NCBI GenBank assembly: GCA_033764725.1
Contig: JANRIR010000051.1
Coordinates: 144,202 to 208,201 of the forward strand
Source of the DNA: RI-43 sp033764725
GTDB taxonomy: Bacteria > Pseudomonadota > Alphaproteobacteria > Caulobacterales > Aquidulcibacteraceae
Direction of reading: 5' to 3'
Length of the DNA stretch: 64,000 nt
How positions within the stretch are numbered: the first letter of the stretch is position 1; each line of letters opens with the position of its first letter. The translations under genes and the position numbers were made by a program. The notes below the pieces were generated by a model, which saw nothing but the letters and a program-made list of their open reading frames with translations, ran no database searches and had not been told where the DNA came from. This document shows, in pieces, positions 1 through 8,059 of this stretch.

Positions 1-217
1 GGCTGGCGAGGAGGTGGTGATCGCGCGGGACGGCAAGCCCGTGGCGACGCTCGTTCCCACCGCGCAAGCCTCCAAGAAAACGGGGATCCGGCTCGGCGCC
101 TACGCCCATCTCGGCCCAATGGAGGATCCCGATCTCTTTCTCCGGCCCGATCCGGAGCTTGAGGCCCTTATGGACGCGAGTGTCTTCCCGGACAGCAATC
201 CAGACCGCTCGCGGTGA
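1..217 (+). CDS. Phd/YefM-type antitoxin, 5' end cut by window
   Basis: The reading frame is open from base 2, so the gene begins before the window and only about its last 71 codons are seen. The visible start reads AGEEVVIARDGKPVATLVP, the typical end of the N-terminal DNA-binding domain of prevent-host-death antitoxins. The C-terminal half is acidic and proline-rich, as expected for the toxin-neutralising tail. The stop overlaps the GTG start of the PIN toxin by 4 bp, so the two are translationally coupled. Inferred role: binds and inhibits the downstream toxin and represses the operon. A GTG at 14 is an internal codon, not the start. Confidence 0.85.
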   Translation, partial: AGEEVVIARDGKPVATLVPTAQASKKTGIRLGAYAHLGPMEDPDLFLRPDPELEALMDASVFPDSNPDRSR

Positions 218-594
218 ACCTGCTGATCGACACGCATGCGTTGATCTGGGCGTTGGCTCTGCCGGAAAGGCTCTCGCCCGCTGCTCGGCACGCGATCGCC
301 GAACCGGACAACACCGTGATCGTCAGCGCGGTGACCGCCTACGAGATCGAATTCAAACGTCATCGGGATTCGTTCCTGCGTGCGCTGCCGCTGGATTTGG
401 AACGTGCGGTCGGCGATTTGGGGTTTGCCTGGCGTCCGATTGCGGTGTCCGACTGCCTTGCTGCAGGACGGTTGCCGCGGCTGCATGGCGATCCTTGGGA
501 TCGGCTTCTGGTAGCGCAGGCGCTCAATCTCGGCGCCGCCGTCGTCACGGCGGATCGCGCCATTCCGGCTTACGGCGCAACCACGCTCTGGTGA
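214..594 (+). CDS. PIN-domain toxin (VapC-like ribonuclease)
   Basis: A 126-residue PIN-domain protein, the usual size for VapC toxins. The acidic metal-binding residues are visible: D6 in LIDTHAL, E44 in TAYEIEF, D93/D96 in HGDPWDRLL and D114 in VTADRAI. Such toxins are Mg-dependent endoribonucleases acting on tRNA or rRNA in the cytoplasm. The GTG start overlaps the antitoxin stop (GTGA), fitting a two-gene toxin-antitoxin operon. The pairing of a Phd-type antitoxin with a PIN toxin is a common hybrid. Its RNA target cannot be read from sequence. Confidence 0.9.
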   Translation: MNLLIDTHALIWALALPERLSPAARHAIAEPDNTVIVSAVTAYEIEFKRHRDSFLRALPLDLERAVGDLGFAWRPIAVSDCLAAGRLPRLHGDPWDRLLVAQALNLGAAVVTADRAIPAYGATTLW

Positions 595-667
595 TCGGCC
601 GCTAGCCAAAGCGCGGCGTATCACCTTAGATGGGGCTGAAAATAGTTTCAAAAATAGGGAGACGTCG

Positions 668-1393
668 ATGGCGCGAACGGCATTGGTGACGGGTGGGACC
701 CGCGGCATCGGCAAGGCGATTTCCGCCGCCCTGGTGCGGGACGGATTCACCGTCGCTGCGAACTACGCCGGCAACGACAAGGCCGCCGAAGCCGTCGCCA
801 AGGAACTCAAGATCAAGGTCTATAAGTGGGACGTGGGCGACTACGAATCCTGCCAGGCCGGGATCAAGCGCGTCGAGGCAGACATTGGCCCGATCGACGT
901 GCTGGTGAACAACGCCGGCATCACGCGCGACGGCTTCTTCCACAAGATGAACGTCGACCAATGGCGCGAAGTGATCCGGGTCGATCTCGACAGCCTGTTC
1001 TATATGACGCGCCCGGTGATCGAGGGCATGCGCGAACGCGGCTTCGGCCGCATCGTCAACATCACCTCGATCAACGGCCAGAAAGGCCAGGCGGGACAAG
1101 CGAATTATTCCGCCGCCAAAGCCGGGATGATCGGCTTCACAAAGGCGCTGGCGCAGGAGAACGCCAACAAGGGCATCACGGTGAACACCGTGGCGCCCGG
1201 CTATATCGACACCGACATGGTCGCCGCCGTGCCCGAAGCCGCGCTGGCGAAGATCATCGCCACGATCCCTGTCGGCCGCCTCGGCAAGGCCGAGGAAATC
1301 GCCGACATGGTCGCCTTCCTTGCTAGCGACAAAGCCGGCTTCATCACCGGCGCGACGCTGACCGTCAACGGCGCACAATATATCGCGGGGTGA
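668..1393 (+). CDS. phaB: Acetoacetyl-CoA reductase (PhaB)
   Basis: A 241-residue short-chain dehydrogenase. It has the cofactor motif GGTRGIG (residues 9-15), NNAG (81-84), a catalytic serine near S134 in NITSINGQKGQ, and the Y147-x3-K151 pair in NYSAAK. The NGQKGQ-GQ-NYSAAKAG stretch and the C-terminal NGAQYIAG are characteristic of PhaB rather than FabG. PhaB reduces acetoacetyl-CoA to (R)-3-hydroxybutyryl-CoA with NADPH for polyhydroxybutyrate synthesis. The ribosome binding site AGGGAG lies about 6 bp before the ATG. The usual partner phaA is not in the window. Confidence 0.92.
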   Translation: MARTALVTGGTRGIGKAISAALVRDGFTVAANYAGNDKAAEAVAKELKIKVYKWDVGDYESCQAGIKRVEADIGPIDVLVNNAGITRDGFFHKMNVDQWREVIRVDLDSLFYMTRPVIEGMRERGFGRIVNITSINGQKGQAGQANYSAAKAGMIGFTKALAQENANKGITVNTVAPGYIDTDMVAAVPEAALAKIIATIPVGRLGKAEEIADMVAFLASDKAGFITGATLTVNGAQYIAG

Positions 1394-1744
1394 GACCCGG
1401 CGCGCGTGCGCGCAAAATCGATCCAGTGGATCGACTTTAGGGTCGAACGCCCCGAGCCAAAGCGAGGGGCCGGGCAAGCGGCGCGCAGGCTCGATTTGAT
1501 CCGGGGGATCAAATCGGGCGACGGACGCCGGAGCGCAGGCGACGGCTCGACAATCCACGGCGGAAACCGTGACCGGTCGGTCCTCGCGAACGCGATGACG
1601 CTTCCGTATTCGCAAGCATCCGGACGCCGCGACGAACGCTTCGTGCTGCGATGCGCCCTCGCCTGCGCGAAGGCCGATCAGCGGAAAGCGCGACGGCGCA
1701 TCCAAAGGCCAGGGCGCGCGCATCCCATGCAAAAGAGGTCCTAC
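1394..1744. other. 351-bp gene-free stretch with two GATCC-NNN-GGATC palindromes
   Basis: There is no convincing gene between phaB and the next lipoprotein. An open frame from 1406 runs into the lipoprotein, but its first part is low-complexity basic sequence without a ribosome binding site. The stretch holds two perfect palindromes: TCGATCCA-G-TGGATCGA (1418-1434) and GATTTGATCC-GGG-GGATCAAATC (1493-1515). Both share the core GATCC-N3-GGATC. Neither is followed by a T-run, so they do not look like simple terminators. They resemble a dispersed intergenic repeat more than an operator, but only one such element is in the window. Confidence 0.6.
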
Positions 1745-2281
1745 ATGCGCATGATCCTGGTCGCCGCAGCGCTCGCGCTTGCGGCCTGCACGGTCGAGAC
1801 GACCGCCCCCACATTGACGAGCGGCGACGCCGCCGGCGGCTACACGCTCGAGCTGTTCGCCGCCAACGACGCCCAAGTCTATCGCATCACCACGCCGGAC
1901 GGCGCGGTGGTCGCCGCGCAGGCCTCCGGGGACGCATCGATGATGACCCCCGCCACCGAGGTGCAGGGCTTCTTCGAGTCCATGCCCGCGGCGCCGCGCC
2001 CCGAGGAAGCGGACGTCGCCATCCGGCTGCCGGGCGTCGACCTGCGCGTCGCCGGCCAAAAGGGCGGCGCGACCGATCAGGCGCGCATATCGATCAACGT
2101 CGCCGGCAAGGAAGTGCTGATCAACGCAGAGGACAACGGCGTCGAGGGCGATCAGGATACCGGTCAGGCGCGCATCCGCATCACCGGCGCCGACGCCGAC
2201 GCAGCGCGCGATTTCATCGCCGACGCAGACGGCCTCTCCGAAGAGGTGAAGGCGCAGTTGCGCACAGCGGCCGGGCTCTAA
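1745..2281 (+). CDS. Predicted lipoprotein, unknown function
   Basis: A 178-residue secreted protein. It starts MRMILVAAALALAACTVE, a short signal peptide with lipobox LAAC, so it should be lipidated and sit in the envelope. The ATG at 1745 is preferred because AGAGG lies 6 bp upstream; an in-frame ATG at 1727 would give a longer, less typical signal peptide. The mature part is polar and acidic with no motif I recognise. It contains repeated short beta-like segments such as GQARIRITG and DQARISINVAG. Downstream is a small gene on the same strand after about 70 bp. Confidence 0.75.
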   Translation: MRMILVAAALALAACTVETTAPTLTSGDAAGGYTLELFAANDAQVYRITTPDGAVVAAQASGDASMMTPATEVQGFFESMPAAPRPEEADVAIRLPGVDLRVAGQKGGATDQARISINVAGKEVLINAEDNGVEGDQDTGQARIRITGADADAARDFIADADGLSEEVKAQLRTAAGL

Positions 2282-2351
2282 TTCTTAACAAAATCCTACC
2301 GAATCGCCGCGGCCCGTGGTTTGCAGGCCCATGGTTTGCAGAGGAGCAACC

Positions 2352-2585
2352 ATGGGCGCTCGCCCCCCTCCTGGGTGGACCGACGATCCCGCGCGCGACG
2401 CAGGTCCCGCGCGGCGCGCGCCGCGACGGTTGCGCCGGCTCGACCCGCGCTTCGCGGCCTACCTCGTCGGCCAGATCACCCCGGCGCCGGCGCCGGACGC
2501 CGGGCTCACGGTCGCGCGTTATCGCGCTGCGGCGCGGGACTTGAGCCGGCCGCGCGCGGGCGCGTTGACGGACGAGCGCGTCTAG
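2352..2585 (+). CDS. Small hypothetical protein
   Basis: A 77-residue open frame with a good ribosome binding site (GAGGAG at 2341-2346, about 6 bp before the ATG). The N-terminus is basic and proline-rich. The middle part DPRFAAYLVGQITPAPAPD could be an amphipathic helix followed by a linker. No known domain is recognised. Its stop overlaps by 4 bp the stop of the converging gene. A direct repeat TGGTTTGCAG (two copies, about 2317-2341) lies just upstream. It could be a real small gene or a high-GC artefact; the ribosome binding site favours the former. Confidence 0.5.
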   Translation: MGARPPPGWTDDPARDAGPARRAPRRLRRLDPRFAAYLVGQITPAPAPDAGLTVARYRAAARDLSRPRAGALTDERV

Positions 2586-2905
2586 TCCCGCTTCGCCGCC
2601 GTCAAGGCGGCCAGCGCCTGCTCCAGCGCCGCCACCCGCGCCTCGAGCGCGCCGATCCGGTCCTGCCCGGGCGCGCGGGTCGAGACGCCGCACCGCCGCG
2701 CCACCTCCTCGACCGGCTCGCCGAGCACCGCGGCGAACGCCGCCGCCTCAGCCGGGGCGATCTCGCGCTGGTCCTTGAAGGCGTCGGCGAGCGCCGCCTC
2801 GTCCAGGCGCGCTGCGGCCGCGAGCGCTGCGCGGGTCAGCCCGCGCGCGGCGAGGCGCGCGTCGAACCAGGCGGCGTCGAAGAACAGAGCCATGGCGTTT
2901 TCCAT
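2582..2905 (-). CDS. Small HTH-like protein with C-terminal coiled coil
   Basis: A 107-residue alanine-rich protein. Residues about 10-75 read like a Cro/C1-type helix-turn-helix: a FDARLAARGLTRAALAAAA helix pair, then LADAFKDQREIAPAEAAAFAAVLG and VEEVARRCGVS. Residues about 80-105 (IGALEARVAALEQALAALTAA) form a clear heptad coiled coil, probably for dimerisation. It is a plausible small DNA-binding protein, but no close family is recognised. Two in-frame ATGs lie 12 bp apart (2905 and 2893); the longer is used. It is divergent from the outer-membrane barrel gene with only about 50 bp between the starts, so it could regulate it. Confidence 0.65.
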   Translation of the reverse strand: MENAMALFFDAAWFDARLAARGLTRAALAAAARLDEAALADAFKDQREIAPAEAAAFAAVLGEPVEEVARRCGVSTRAPGQDRIGALEARVAALEQALAALTAAKRD

Positions 2906-2955
2906 CTCTTAACCTGGCGATTGTTATTTCTCCGAACACCAATCGGAGATTGAGC

Positions 2956-3675
2956 ATGCGGATCCCGCTCACTGGCCTCGCCGCGGCCCTCGCTGCACTC
3001 GCCGCGCCGACGTTAGCCCATGCCGGGGAAGGCCTGCGCGGCTTTCTCGACGAGGGCTTCTACGCCCACGCCGATATCGGCCTGGGGCTGGAGGCCGACC
3101 AGGAGCTGACCGGAGTCTTCGGGACCGATTATGGCGATCCGCTGGCTACCGACTTCCTGCAGACCTTGCAGGGCGAGGCCGAACTGCCCGACGGGATGCA
3201 GGCGAGCCTCGGGTTCGGCTGGTCGTCGCAGCAGAGCGGCCTGCGCATCGAGGGCCTGTTCGTGCATGACCGTCGCGAGGAAACCATCAGTGGCGTCAAC
3301 TTGGAATACCGGGCGAGCGGGCTCTACGGCGTAGCGCTGTATGATTTCAACCGCTTCGGACGCGCCCAGACATTCCTCGGGGCCGGCATCGGCGCCAACA
3401 ACATCGAATACGAGATTAGCGGCATCGGCGAGGTGAACGACACCGCGTTGAGCTTCCTCGGCACGGCCGGCCTCGGCTTCGTGGTCAACGACCACCTGAT
3501 GGCCGACGTGATCTATCGCTACATCGCCACGCCCGATGTGCGCTTCGAGGAGAGCGATGTCGATCCCATCTCCGGCGACCGCGACTATGCGCGGCTCGAT
3601 GCGGAGGCCGAACAACACGCCGTGCTGATCGGCTTGCGCTACATGGTGAAACCGCCCGCGCTCGCCGCACGCTGA
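2956..3675 (+). CDS. Outer-membrane beta-barrel protein
   Basis: A 239-residue protein with a signal peptide (MRIPLTGLAAALAALAAPTL, cleavage after AHA) and a mature part of alternating aromatic and polar strands, for example IEGLFVHD, SGLYGVALYDF and HAVLIGLRYMV. These match the opacity/OmpA-like porin fold of about 8 strands. The last strand ends in an aromatic-hydrophobic pattern, although the protein has a short Pro/Ala tail after it. The ATG at 2956 is chosen because GGAG lies 8 bp upstream; a TTG at 2950 is too close to that site. Ligand or channel function is unknown. A mosaic repeat lies downstream. Confidence 0.75.
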   Translation: MRIPLTGLAAALAALAAPTLAHAGEGLRGFLDEGFYAHADIGLGLEADQELTGVFGTDYGDPLATDFLQTLQGEAELPDGMQASLGFGWSSQQSGLRIEGLFVHDRREETISGVNLEYRASGLYGVALYDFNRFGRAQTFLGAGIGANNIEYEISGIGEVNDTALSFLGTAGLGFVVNDHLMADVIYRYIATPDVRFEESDVDPISGDRDYARLDAEAEQHAVLIGLRYMVKPPALAAR

Positions 3676-3827
3676 GGCTGCGCCGGCGGGCGGCCTGCGC
3701 CTTGCATCGCGGCGCTTATGCTGACGGCGATGTTAACCTTGTACCTTCTGCCGCGCTGGTCCGCGGCGCGCTGGTGCGATTTCGCTCTCGCGCTCGGCTT
3801 GGGCCTGTGGTGCCTGTGACGCCCCTT

Positions 3828-3956
3828 CCTTCTCCCCTTGTGGGAGAAGGTGTCAGCGAAGCTGACGGATGAGGGGTGTCGGCGCCAACTTTTGCAATGT
3901 TTCGCAAACACCCCTCATCCGGCGCTTCGCGCCACCTTCTCCCACAAGGGGAGAAG
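3828..3956. repeat. Mosaic palindromic intergenic repeat, family 1, copy 1
   Basis: A long imperfect palindrome between two convergent genes. Each outer arm is itself a hairpin (CTTCTCCCCTTGTGGGAGAAG). Next come an exchangeable small hairpin (TCAGCGAAGCTGA on the left, GGCGCTTCGCGCC on the right), then the arm GGATGAGGGGTGT, then a short unique centre. Related copies are at about 53270, 62335 and 63281. The stable stems suggest a bidirectional terminator or mRNA-stabilising structure. Confidence 0.9.
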
Positions 3957-3969
3957 CTGGAGGGGCGGC

Positions 3970-4428
3970 TCAATTGGAGCCGCGGTCGAATTCGACGTCG
4001 CGGCGCGCCGAGATGATCGTCACCACAACGCCGGCCAGCACGTCCAGCAGCGACATGACCAGGATCAGGAAGAATACGGTGGTCGCGAAAGCCGGGTGCA
4101 GCAGGAACTCGACGAGGCAGATGATGAACACCAGCATCGATAAGGCGTGATTGAAAATCGCGGCGGTGCCTGTGGAAGTCGATTTCAGCAATTCGATGAA
4201 CAGCAGCACCAGCGCCAGAAGGATCAACATATCCCCGCCGGTGACGATCCACTGCACCGCGCGCCCGTCCTCCTGGGAGGCCATCGGCACGGAGAACCAT
4301 TTCGTGGCCTCCATGACGTTGCGCAGATCCTCCGGCGTGGTTCCGGCCGCCGTCGCGCCGAAGGCCCAGATGTTGTAGATCAACACCGGCACCAGGATCA
4401 GCGGAAAGATATTGAATATCGCCCCCAT
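3970..4428 (-). CDS. Small integral membrane protein, unknown function
   Basis: A 152-residue protein with about three membrane segments: residues 4-20 (IFNIFPLILVPVLIYNIW), about 60-80 (MLILLALVLLFIELL) and two closely packed ones around 90-140 (LSMLVFIICLVEFLL and FFLILVMSLLDVLAGVVVTI). The start at 4428 has GAGGGG 6 bp upstream. A longer form starting at 4527 would overlap the glycosyltransferase stop as ATGA and adds about 33 basic residues, so translational coupling is possible. It lies downstream of a dolichol-phosphate-mannosyltransferase-like gene on the same strand. I recognise no characterised family. Confidence 0.75.
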   Translation of the reverse strand: MGAIFNIFPLILVPVLIYNIWAFGATAAGTTPEDLRNVMEATKWFSVPMASQEDGRAVQWIVTGGDMLILLALVLLFIELLKSTSTGTAAIFNHALSMLVFIICLVEFLLHPAFATTVFFLILVMSLLDVLAGVVVTIISARRDVEFDRGSN

Positions 4429-4523
4429 GGGGTTCCCCTCGCGTTGCGTCTGCCCCTCGCGCCCACGCCGCCGCAGCCGCGACAGCGCCGCATATTCCCC
4501 CGCGGACACATTCTCAGGGCCGT

Positions 4524-5309
4524 TCATAGCTCGTCCGCCCCCTTCGGGTCGCGCGCCCGGCTCAGCAGCCACATCACCCCGAACAGGTCGGTCGCCGTGG
4601 CGGCCAGACGGCCGAGATTAGTATACTTCGAACGGCCCGCGCCGCGAGGACGATGGTTAACCTCTAAAAATTCCACCGCATAGCCTTCCCGCATCATCAG
4701 CGCGGGCATGTAGCGGTGCATGTGGTCGAAATAGGGGAGCCGCAGAAAAGCTTCACGGGCGAACACCTTCACGCCGGAGCCGGAATCGTCGGCCCCATCG
4801 CGCAGCAGACGCTTGCGCACGGCGTTGGCGATGGTCGAACCCATGCGCTTGGCCCAGGAATCGCGCCTTTTGGTGCGCTTGCCGATGACCATGCCGAGCT
4901 TGGGCGAGGCGTCCGGCCGGGTCAGCCGGGCGAGCAGCCGCGGCAGGTCGGCGGGGTCGTTCTGGCCGTCGCCGTCGAGCGTGCCCACGATCGGCGCCCG
5001 CGCCGCGAGTACGCCGGTCCGCACCGCCCTGCTCTGGCCGCAATTGCGCCGATGCCCGATCACGCGCAGCGCCGGCACCCGCGCCTTGACCTCGGCCAGC
5101 TCCAGGCGGGTGTCGTCGCGGCTGGCGTCGTCGACGAAAATCACTTCGTACGCCCGCCCCTCCAGGGCGGCGGCGATCTCCAGCGCCAGCGCAGCCGCAT
5201 TGCCGGCTTCGTCCTTGACCGGAACGACGACGCTGAACTCAAGGGCGTTGGGCAAGGCGGCGGCTCGGCGGGCGAAATGAGCGCAAGGGTCTAGTCGCTT
5301 GTTCGGCAC
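4524..5309 (-). CDS. GT2 family glycosyltransferase, dolichol-phosphate mannosyltransferase-like
   Basis: A 261-residue GT-A fold enzyme. It has the nucleotide-binding start FSVVVPVKDEAGN, the FVDDASRDDT motif, the donor-metal motif GTLDGDGQNDP, and the C-terminal HRPRGAGRSKYTN stretch typical of DPM1/ArnC-like enzymes. These transfer a sugar from a nucleotide donor to polyprenyl phosphate at the inner face of the membrane. The divergent ArnT-like gene, about 60 bp away, would use such a lipid-linked sugar. The start is uncertain: GTG at 5309 is given, TTG at 5255 is the alternative, and neither has a clear ribosome binding site. Confidence 0.85.
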   Translation of the reverse strand: MPNKRLDPCAHFARRAAALPNALEFSVVVPVKDEAGNAAALALEIAAALEGRAYEVIFVDDASRDDTRLELAEVKARVPALRVIGHRRNCGQSRAVRTGVLAARAPIVGTLDGDGQNDPADLPRLLARLTRPDASPKLGMVIGKRTKRRDSWAKRMGSTIANAVRKRLLRDGADDSGSGVKVFAREAFLRLPYFDHMHRYMPALMMREGYAVEFLEVNHRPRGAGRSKYTNLGRLAATATDLFGVMWLLSRARDPKGADEL

Positions 5310-5370
5310 GTGGCGAGTGCGGCGAAAGCTGCCCCCTCGCCGCATGCCGCGCCGCGCGATAGGACACACC

Positions 5371-7041
5371 ATGGCCTCCGGCGCCGCCCTCGATCCGCTC
5401 GACGCGCTCAGCCGGGGCTGGCGCGCCTGGGCGCTCATCGCCGCGCTGACGATCGCGGCCGCCTTGCCGGGCTTCTCCCGAATCCCCGCGCTCGACCGCG
5501 ACGAGGCACGGTTCGCCCAGGCGACGCGCCAGATGGTCGAAACCGGCGACTTTGTGCGCATCCGCCTGCAGGACGAGGCGCGCACGCAAAAGCCGATCGG
5601 GATCTACTGGCTGCAGGCGGCGACCGTCTCCGTCTCCGGCGCGCCGCTTAACGCGATCTGGGGCTATCGCCTGGCGTCGCTGCTGGGGGCGCTGCTCGCC
5701 GCGTTCGCTGCGTTCTGGGCGGGGTTGGCGCTGCTTGACCGGCGCACCGCGTTTCTGGGCGCGGCGCTGTTCGCGCCGGGCATGCTGATCGCGGCGGAAA
5801 GCGCCATCGCCAAAACCGACGCGCTGTTGTGCGGCCTTGTCGCGCTGGCGCTGGCGGCGCTGGCGCACCTGCGCCATGGCGGGGACCGACGTTTGGCGCT
5901 GTTGTTCTGGGCGGCCTTAGCGGCCGGCGTTCTCACCAAGGGACCGGCCGCGCCGCTCGTCTGCGGGCTCACGATCGCGGCGCTCGCCGCCTGGGAGCGG
6001 CGCATCGCCTGGCTTGCGCCGCTGGCGCATTGGACCGGCCCGGCGCTCGGCGCGCTTATCATCGCGCCCTGGGCGATCGCGATTTCAGCCGCCTCGGACG
6101 GCGCCTTTTTCCAGGCGATGATCGGCGGCGATCTGGCCCCGAAGATTACGGGCGGCCAGCAGGGCCACGGCGCGCCGCCCGGCTATCACCTCGTTCTGCT
6201 GGCGCCCTTGCTGATCCCCGCGACCCTCGGGCTCGCGCAGGCCGTGCGGCTCGGTGTCGGCGCAGCGCGGCGGCCCCGCGACGACGCCGCGCAAGCGGGC
6301 GTGCGCTTCCTCGTCTGCTGGATCGCGCCGACGTTCCTGTTCTTCGAAGCGATGCCGACCAAGCTTGCGCACTACACGCTGCCCACGTTCCCGGCGCTGG
6401 CGTTGGTGTGCGCAGCAGGGCTGATCGCCGGGGCCGAGCGACGCTGGCGACTGACGGCCGCAGCGTCGTGGGTGTGGTTCGCCGCCGGCGGCGCAGCCCT
6501 GATCGCTGTGACCGCCTATGTCTCGACCTTCATGCCGGGCGACGCCGACGCCGATCGCCGCCGCGCCGTGCAGATCGCGCTGATCGGCGCCGCCGTGTTG
6601 ATCGCCAGCCTAGCGCTGATGGCGCGGGCGCGGACGCCAATCGTGCGCGCGGGCGCAGCGATAGCCTTTGCGCTGTTCTCGTCCTGGCATTTGCGCGAGC
6701 GCATCCTGCCGGAAGCGCGCGAGGTCTGGGTGAGCCGCGAAGCTGCGCTCGCGCTGCGCCGTGCGGGGCTGGCGGATCGGCCGCTCATCGTGGTCGGCTA
6801 TCGCGAGATCAGCCTCGCCTTCGAAACCGAGACGCGGACGCAATTGCTGCCGTTCGATCAGGGCGCAGCCGCGATCGCGCGCGCGCCGCGGGGCGCGGCG
6901 CTGTTGCTCCATTGCGATCTCGACACGGGCTCCCCGCGCATCGCCATGCCGCCGTATGGGCCTATCGGCGGCGAAGCGATTACGGGCTTGAACTATTCCA
7001 ACGGCGACCGCGTGTGTCTCGTCCCGCGCGTGGCGGATTAA
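5371..7041 (+). CDS. ArnT-like membrane glycosyltransferase (GT39/GT83 family)
   Basis: A 556-residue multi-spanning protein with about 11-12 hydrophobic segments. The first periplasmic loop carries LDRDEARFAQ (residues 41-50) and QKPIGIYWLQ (from 73). These are the acidic and Lys-Pro hallmarks of the ArnT/PMT fold. Such enzymes transfer a sugar from an undecaprenyl-phosphate donor to lipid A, another glycan or protein on the periplasmic side. ATG 5371 is chosen for AGGA 6 bp upstream. The divergent GT2 enzyme probably makes its donor. The actual sugar and acceptor cannot be read from sequence. Confidence 0.88.
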   Translation: MASGAALDPLDALSRGWRAWALIAALTIAAALPGFSRIPALDRDEARFAQATRQMVETGDFVRIRLQDEARTQKPIGIYWLQAATVSVSGAPLNAIWGYRLASLLGALLAAFAAFWAGLALLDRRTAFLGAALFAPGMLIAAESAIAKTDALLCGLVALALAALAHLRHGGDRRLALLFWAALAAGVLTKGPAAPLVCGLTIAALAAWERRIAWLAPLAHWTGPALGALIIAPWAIAISAASDGAFFQAMIGGDLAPKITGGQQGHGAPPGYHLVLLAPLLIPATLGLAQAVRLGVGAARRPRDDAAQAGVRFLVCWIAPTFLFFEAMPTKLAHYTLPTFPALALVCAAGLIAGAERRWRLTAAASWVWFAAGGAALIAVTAYVSTFMPGDADADRRRAVQIALIGAAVLIASLALMARARTPIVRAGAAIAFALFSSWHLRERILPEAREVWVSREAALALRRAGLADRPLIVVGYREISLAFETETRTQLLPFDQGAAAIARAPRGAALLLHCDLDTGSPRIAMPPYGPIGGEAITGLNYSNGDRVCLVPRVAD

Positions 7042-7976
7042 CGCTGCGGCTGGACGCCGAACACGTGCCGGCACACCGCGCGCAGCGTGATGATGGTGCG
7101 CAGGGTCGGCCCCGCGATGGCGGCGAAGGCATGGTCGATGGGCGAGCGCGCGGCGCGCGCGGCGTAGCGCGCCAGCCCCTTGGCGTCGCGATCGTCTGGC
7201 TTGCGCACGCCGAATTGCACGCCCGATGCCGCCGGCTGGATCAGCACGTCGCCGCCGGCTTCCGCAGCGCGGCGGCACAAATCGAGCTCGGCGCCGAGGC
7301 CGGTCGCCAGCGCGTCAAAGCCGCCAAGGCGCAGGAAATCCGCGCGCGGCGCGAGCATCAGCGCCCCGCTCACGGCCGAGACGGCGGCGGCGTCGACCAG
7401 CGCGCGCGGGTCGTCCTGCTTGGGCGCCTTCAAGCGCTGCGCGCCGAGACCCAACGCGATCGCCACGGCGGAGAAGGGCGTCAGCGCGCCGCGGCGCACG
7501 ATGCGGCGCTCGCGCCCGCGCGTGTCGGTGATCTTGCCGCCGACGATCCATGGCGCCTTGGCTCCGCCGCCGGCGGCGACCATGCGCTCGGCGGCGCCGC
7601 GCTGCACCACAACGGTGGGATCGATGAAGAGAAGCCAACGGCCCCGCGCGCGCTCGGCGCCGAGATTGGCGCCGGCGGCGTGGCCGATATCGCCCTGCCC
7701 CTGGACCAGCGCGACGTCACGGCGATCGGCCTGCAGCGCGCGCAGCGCAGAGGAAACTGCCGGCGGATTGCCGTTGTCGACGATGACGAGTTCGTCGATC
7801 CAAGGCTCGGCCAGCGCGCTGCGGAGGCACAATTCGAGGGGCTGGCCCGTATCGCGCGTGACCACGATCGCCGAAACCCGCACCTGGGCGTCGACCGAGG
7901 TTTCCCGCGCCTGAGACGGTTTCGGAGTCACCACCCTCTCCCGCGCGCCGACTCGCCAGCGAGCCGTCGCACACAT
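7038..7976 (-). CDS. GT2 family glycosyltransferase, rhamnosyltransferase-like
   Basis: A 312-residue protein. After about 30 variable residues it has a GT-A domain: VSAIVVTRDTGQPLELCL, ELVIVDNGNPP, and GHAAGANLGAERARGRWLLF, where the asparagine-rich loop and FIDPTV replace the usual DxD region. This layout is seen in GT2 enzymes for surface polysaccharides. It converges with the ArnT-like gene, overlapping by 4 bp. The ATG at 7976 is used; a GTG around residue 15 is possible. The acceptor is unknown. The catalytic metal motif is not obvious, so activity is less certain than for the neighbouring transferases. Confidence 0.75.
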   Translation of the reverse strand: MCATARWRVGARERVVTPKPSQARETSVDAQVRVSAIVVTRDTGQPLELCLRSALAEPWIDELVIVDNGNPPAVSSALRALQADRRDVALVQGQGDIGHAAGANLGAERARGRWLLFIDPTVVVQRGAAERMVAAGGGAKAPWIVGGKITDTRGRERRIVRRGALTPFSAVAIALGLGAQRLKAPKQDDPRALVDAAAVSAVSGALMLAPRADFLRLGGFDALATGLGAELDLCRRAAEAGGDVLIQPAASGVQFGVRKPDDRDAKGLARYAARAARSPIDHAFAAIAGPTLRTIITLRAVCRHVFGVQPQR

Positions 7977-8031
7977 GACATGTTGGCTGTCCCCCCGGCC
8001 CGCGTCTAGGGCGCGCAGCCGGGCCGCCGCG

Positions 8032-8059
8032 AAAAAAAGCAGGCGCGCGCGCGATCGCC
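8032..8059 (-). terminator. Probable intrinsic terminator of thrS
   Basis: Immediately after the thrS stop, on the minus strand, a GC-only potential hairpin (bases 8059-8042) is followed, after TGC, by a run of seven T. The T-run and position support termination. The stem is weak to define because the alternating GC can pair in several registers. Confidence 0.5.

Noticed and set aside
1406..1744. N-terminal extension of the lipoprotein at 1745
   Set aside because: The extension is basic low-complexity sequence over the palindromes; the start with a lipoprotein signal and ribosome binding site is at 1745.
3718..3819. 33-codon frame with a hydrophobic end between the outer-membrane barrel and the first repeat
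   Set aside because: It could encode a tiny membrane peptide but lacks a ribosome binding site, so it is not listed as a gene.
3639..3911. Minus-strand open frame through the first mosaic repeat
   Set aside because: Its codons come from the palindromic repeat; the same peptide parts appear at other repeat copies.
3828..3956. Possible CRISPR array or insertion sequence at the repeats
   Set aside because: No regularly spaced direct repeats, no transposase gene and no target duplications; the copies are single palindromes.
5829..8009. 726-codon plus-strand frame over the ArnT-like and GT2 genes
   Set aside because: Runs across two real genes in other frames and has no recognisable domain.
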